Source of the DNA: Acidobacteriaceae bacterium dw_441
GTDB taxonomy: Bacteria > Acidobacteriota > Terriglobia > Terriglobales > Acidobacteriaceae
Reading direction: 5' to 3'
DNA: 64,000 bases
NCBI GenBank assembly: GCA_018449715.1
Contig: JAAVVA010000005.1
Span: 124,001 to 188,000, forward strand
Of the stretch, positions 61,632 to 64,000 are shown piece after piece. The notes under the pieces were generated by a model. The model saw only the letters and a program-made list of their open reading frames with translations, was not told the origin of the DNA and did no database searches. Both the position numbers and the translations under genes were made by a program. Within the stretch, counting starts at the first letter, position 1; every line of letters starts with the position of its first letter.

Positions 61632-63899
61632 CTACCGCTGACTGATCTGCTCCAGAGGGGTCTTCGCTCCGCTCAGCCCGCTCTCATACTTCGCCACGCC
61701 CTTGTAGATGCTCTCCGCGACCCGCTGCCGATACTCCGGCTGGCGAAGCTGCTCGGCGTCCTTCGGGTTGGTCACGAACGAAATCTCCGCGAGGATCGAG
61801 GGCATGTTTGCCCCGATCAGAACGACGAACGGTGCCTTCTTCACTCCGCGATTCCGCAGCCCGGTGTTGCCGCGCTGCAGCCCGTTGAACAGGCTTGTCT
61901 CCACGTCCGAGGCGAACTCCCTGGACTCGTCGATCTTCTCCTTCAGGGCGATCTTCTTCACGAGGTCGCTCAGCTGGTGGATCGACTGGTCGCTGACCGC
62001 GTTCTCACGCGCTGCTACCTCCAGCGCGTCCGGCTGCGAGGTGAAGTTCAGGTAGTAGGTTTCGACGCCGCGAGCGGTCGAGTCGCTCGAAGAGTTCGCA
62101 TGGATCGAAAGGAACAGGTCCGCCTGCGCCTTGTTCGCAATCGCCGTCCGCGTCTCCAGCGGAATGAAGGTGTCGTCCGAGCGCGTGTAGATGATCTCCG
62201 AGCCAAGCCGTTCGTGCAGCAGCTTGCCCAGCCGCAGTGCCACGTCGAGCACCACATCCTTCTCCTGAATGCCATCGACCCCGAGGGTTCCCGAGTCATG
62301 CCCGCCGTGTCCGGCGTCGATCACGATCCTGCCGATCTTCAGCCCGAGCGCCCGCACCAGTGAGGTCTGCCCGTCCGCCGTCGGGACCGCCGCCCGCGCC
62401 GGAGTCGCGGGATCAGCTGGAGCCGCCGCCTTGCCCTTCTTCCGGCTGGACGCCCCGGCCGCGTCAGGAACCACCGCCGAGATAGGGTTCGAGGTCGGAA
62501 CCCGCGTCGCCTCGACCTTGCCCGGCTGATCGCTCAGCGCTGCCACCTCGGTCGACGTCCCCGCGTTGCTGGTCGCAACCGAGTTCGGAACCGGATGCCG
62601 CGACGAGGACTTCACCTCGGGAGCGGTCGAAGGAGCCGGAACGCTTGGCTGGGCTGCCTGCGGCTGAGGCTCTGTGTTCGTCGCCACCTGCTGCTGCGGC
62701 TGGCCGTTGCCGTGGATATCGATAATCAGACGGTAGGGGTTCGGCAGAAGGAACGCTGAGTACTCCGTCACGTCGTTTACGTCGAGCACCACGCGCGTCA
62801 CGTCGTTTGAGAACTGCGCCGCCCGAATCTTTTTCAGGAATCCATCGTCGGTGACCGCAAAACTCTTGCCCACCAGCTCCTGCGCCAGCCGCGTGCTGTG
62901 AAGATCGAAGTAGATGCGATCAGGATTTGGAACCCGAGCCGCCTCGTAGGTCACGTCGTCGCCCAGGTCGATGGCCACGCGCGTGTAGTTCGGCGTGGAC
63001 CAGTGACGGATGCCGGTGACCTGCGCGAGTCCTCCTCGCGTCGTGACGGAGGCCTTCGCGACGTGAGATGGGCCGGCCTGAATGCCCGATGAGGTCGATG
63101 CCGCGGAAGAAGCAACCTGCGCCTCACGACTGGAGACTGTGTCCACGGGAGCGGAGGTGCCGCGTCGCGAATCTGTAGAAGGTGCAGGAATGGAGGGCCC
63201 GGTCGTCGCCATCGGAGCCAGAGAGCTTTCTCTCGCGCTCTTGCTGGTCAGGGTCGTCGCCGTTTCGCTCTGCGTCGGCTGAACCTTGCTGCTCTTTCCT
63301 GCCTTCGGAGCGCGGCTGCTCGCGGCCTGCGTCTTCGAGCTTTTATCGAGCGAAGCCAGCCCCGCCTTTGCCTCGTCGGCCTGCGGGCTGTGGGGATACT
63401 GCTTCACCAGCAGCGCATATTTCTCCCGCGCCGTGGCGGTGTCGTGCAGGTCATTCTCCGCAATCTGTGCCTCGGCAAGCAGAGCCGGAATACGCAGTGA
63501 GCTTCCCGGATACTGCTTCCGCAGGAACTCATACTGGGCCACGGCGTCGCTCAGGCTCTTCGTATCGCCCAGGTCGCGTCCCTGTTCCGTCAGAAGCTCA
63601 GCGACCGCGTTGACGGAGGCCGCCGCATACTTGCTCTGCGGATCGTCGTGATAGATCGTGCGAAAACGGTCGAGAGCCTTGGTGTACTGTGCGCGTGTGC
63701 GGCTTCCTTCCGGAATCGCCTCGAGTGCGTCCCGCCCCTGTGAGGCCTTTTCCCAGGGAGACATCTCCACCGCTCGCTTCTGCGCCGCAGAGGTCCGTGT
63801 CTTCGATGGAGTCGCAGCGCCCGCCGCGGCACAACTCAGCCCTGCCGCACAAACGGCGCACCACACTCCGACATTACGTAGACCTCTGCAGACAAACAT
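61632..63899 (-). CDS. Exported N-acetylmuramoyl-L-alanine amidase with TPR and AMIN domains
   Basis: A 755-residue protein with a signal peptide (GVWCAVCAAGLSCAAAGAA). TPR-like helices span about residues 50-185. A Ser/Ala/Pro linker leads to an AMIN domain (about 290-395; YTRVAIDLGDDVTYEAARVP), which targets septal peptidoglycan. A second linker precedes an Amidase_3 domain from about residue 520, with IDAGHGGHDSG, DGIQEKDVVLD, SIHANSS and ILAEISFVTN holding the zinc and catalytic residues. It cleaves the amide between MurNAc and the stem peptide during cell separation. TPR at the N terminus is unusual for this group. Confidence 0.93.
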   Translation of the reverse strand: MFVCRGLRNVGVWCAVCAAGLSCAAAGAATPSKTRTSAAQKRAVEMSPWEKASQGRDALEAIPEGSRTRAQYTKALDRFRTIYHDDPQSKYAAASVNAVAELLTEQGRDLGDTKSLSDAVAQYEFLRKQYPGSSLRIPALLAEAQIAENDLHDTATAREKYALLVKQYPHSPQADEAKAGLASLDKSSKTQAASSRAPKAGKSSKVQPTQSETATTLTSKSARESSLAPMATTGPSIPAPSTDSRRGTSAPVDTVSSREAQVASSAASTSSGIQAGPSHVAKASVTTRGGLAQVTGIRHWSTPNYTRVAIDLGDDVTYEAARVPNPDRIYFDLHSTRLAQELVGKSFAVTDDGFLKKIRAAQFSNDVTRVVLDVNDVTEYSAFLLPNPYRLIIDIHGNGQPQQQVATNTEPQPQAAQPSVPAPSTAPEVKSSSRHPVPNSVATSNAGTSTEVAALSDQPGKVEATRVPTSNPISAVVPDAAGASSRKKGKAAAPADPATPARAAVPTADGQTSLVRALGLKIGRIVIDAGHGGHDSGTLGVDGIQEKDVVLDVALRLGKLLHERLGSEIIYTRSDDTFIPLETRTAIANKAQADLFLSIHANSSSDSTARGVETYYLNFTSQPDALEVAARENAVSDQSIHQLSDLVKKIALKEKIDESREFASDVETSLFNGLQRGNTGLRNRGVKKAPFVVLIGANMPSILAEISFVTNPKDAEQLRQPEYRQRVAESIYKGVAKYESGLSGAKTPLEQISQR

Positions 63900-64000
63900 C
63901 GCAGGTTAAGTTTAAGAGTCCGACGCCCGCTCTCCCGTGTGAAAACTCGTCGGGTACTCGCCGCGATACCCCCACAAAAAGACGCAACCTTTCCCGCAAA

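Overview
This is a GC-rich bacterial chromosome segment with tightly packed housekeeping genes on both strands. Its mix of secreted and envelope proteins (FecR-type protein with a Gly/Trp-rich tail, a DUF6599-like protein, tandem DUF3857/transglutaminase-fold proteins, two GH18 chitinase-like proteins, a TPR-AMIN-amidase) and its ribosomal protein extensions suggest a member of the Acidobacteriota, class Terriglobia, family Acidobacteriaceae. That placement is inference from gene content; no rRNA is present to settle it.

Layout. 1-2541: the end of an A+T-richer nuclease-like gene cut by the window edge, a DUF4126-type membrane protein and ruvB. 2588-6223: an exported barrel-like protein, a composite palindromic repeat, an OsmC protein, a small zinc-ribbon protein, a perfect parS-like site and an MFS exporter. 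6224-12252: an M28 peptidase, mutY, a large GH18 fusion protein, a second composite repeat and a YdeI-like protein. 12508-19736 is the translation and precursor core: ispE, tRNA-Gln, prs, ctc/rplY, pth, rpsF, rpsR, rplI, a third composite repeat and asnS. 19871-26129: a Bax-inhibitor-1 protein, an OpgC-like acyltransferase, an epimerase, a haem/P460 protein with a lipoprotein partner, and ychF. 26268-34494: a FecR protein carrying two parS-like sites in its coding sequence, relA/spoT, a membrane protein, and a TonB receptor divergent from a MarR regulator. 34481-42751: rnhA, then an ECF sigma factor, anti-sigma/HEAT protein and PDZ protein in a row, a radical SAM enzyme, a thioredoxin-fold protein, comF and an HNH nuclease. 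42996-50184: secreted and zinc-finger unknowns, a GAF-like protein, recX, a CPA1 Na+/H+ antiporter and an amidohydrolase. 50393-64000: two DUF3857 proteins, tRNA-Ser, a GGDEF-EAL protein, tRNA-Thr, a GH18-NagX pair, a DUF6599-like protein and a TPR-AMIN-amidase.

How the genes fit together. The central block supplies translation and nucleotide precursors. The sigma/anti-sigma/PDZ set looks like an envelope-response unit. GH18 plus the NagX-like protein suggest use of chitin or peptidoglycan amino sugars. The most unusual non-coding features are (i) a dispersed family of roughly 150-bp nested palindromes with GGGTGCCCC / GGGGCACCC ends, with three full copies and solo halves, and (ii) parS-like GTTCCACGTGGAAC sites, which would place the segment in an origin-proximal, ParB-loaded domain. 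No complete mobile element, CRISPR array, rRNA operon or defence island was seen.
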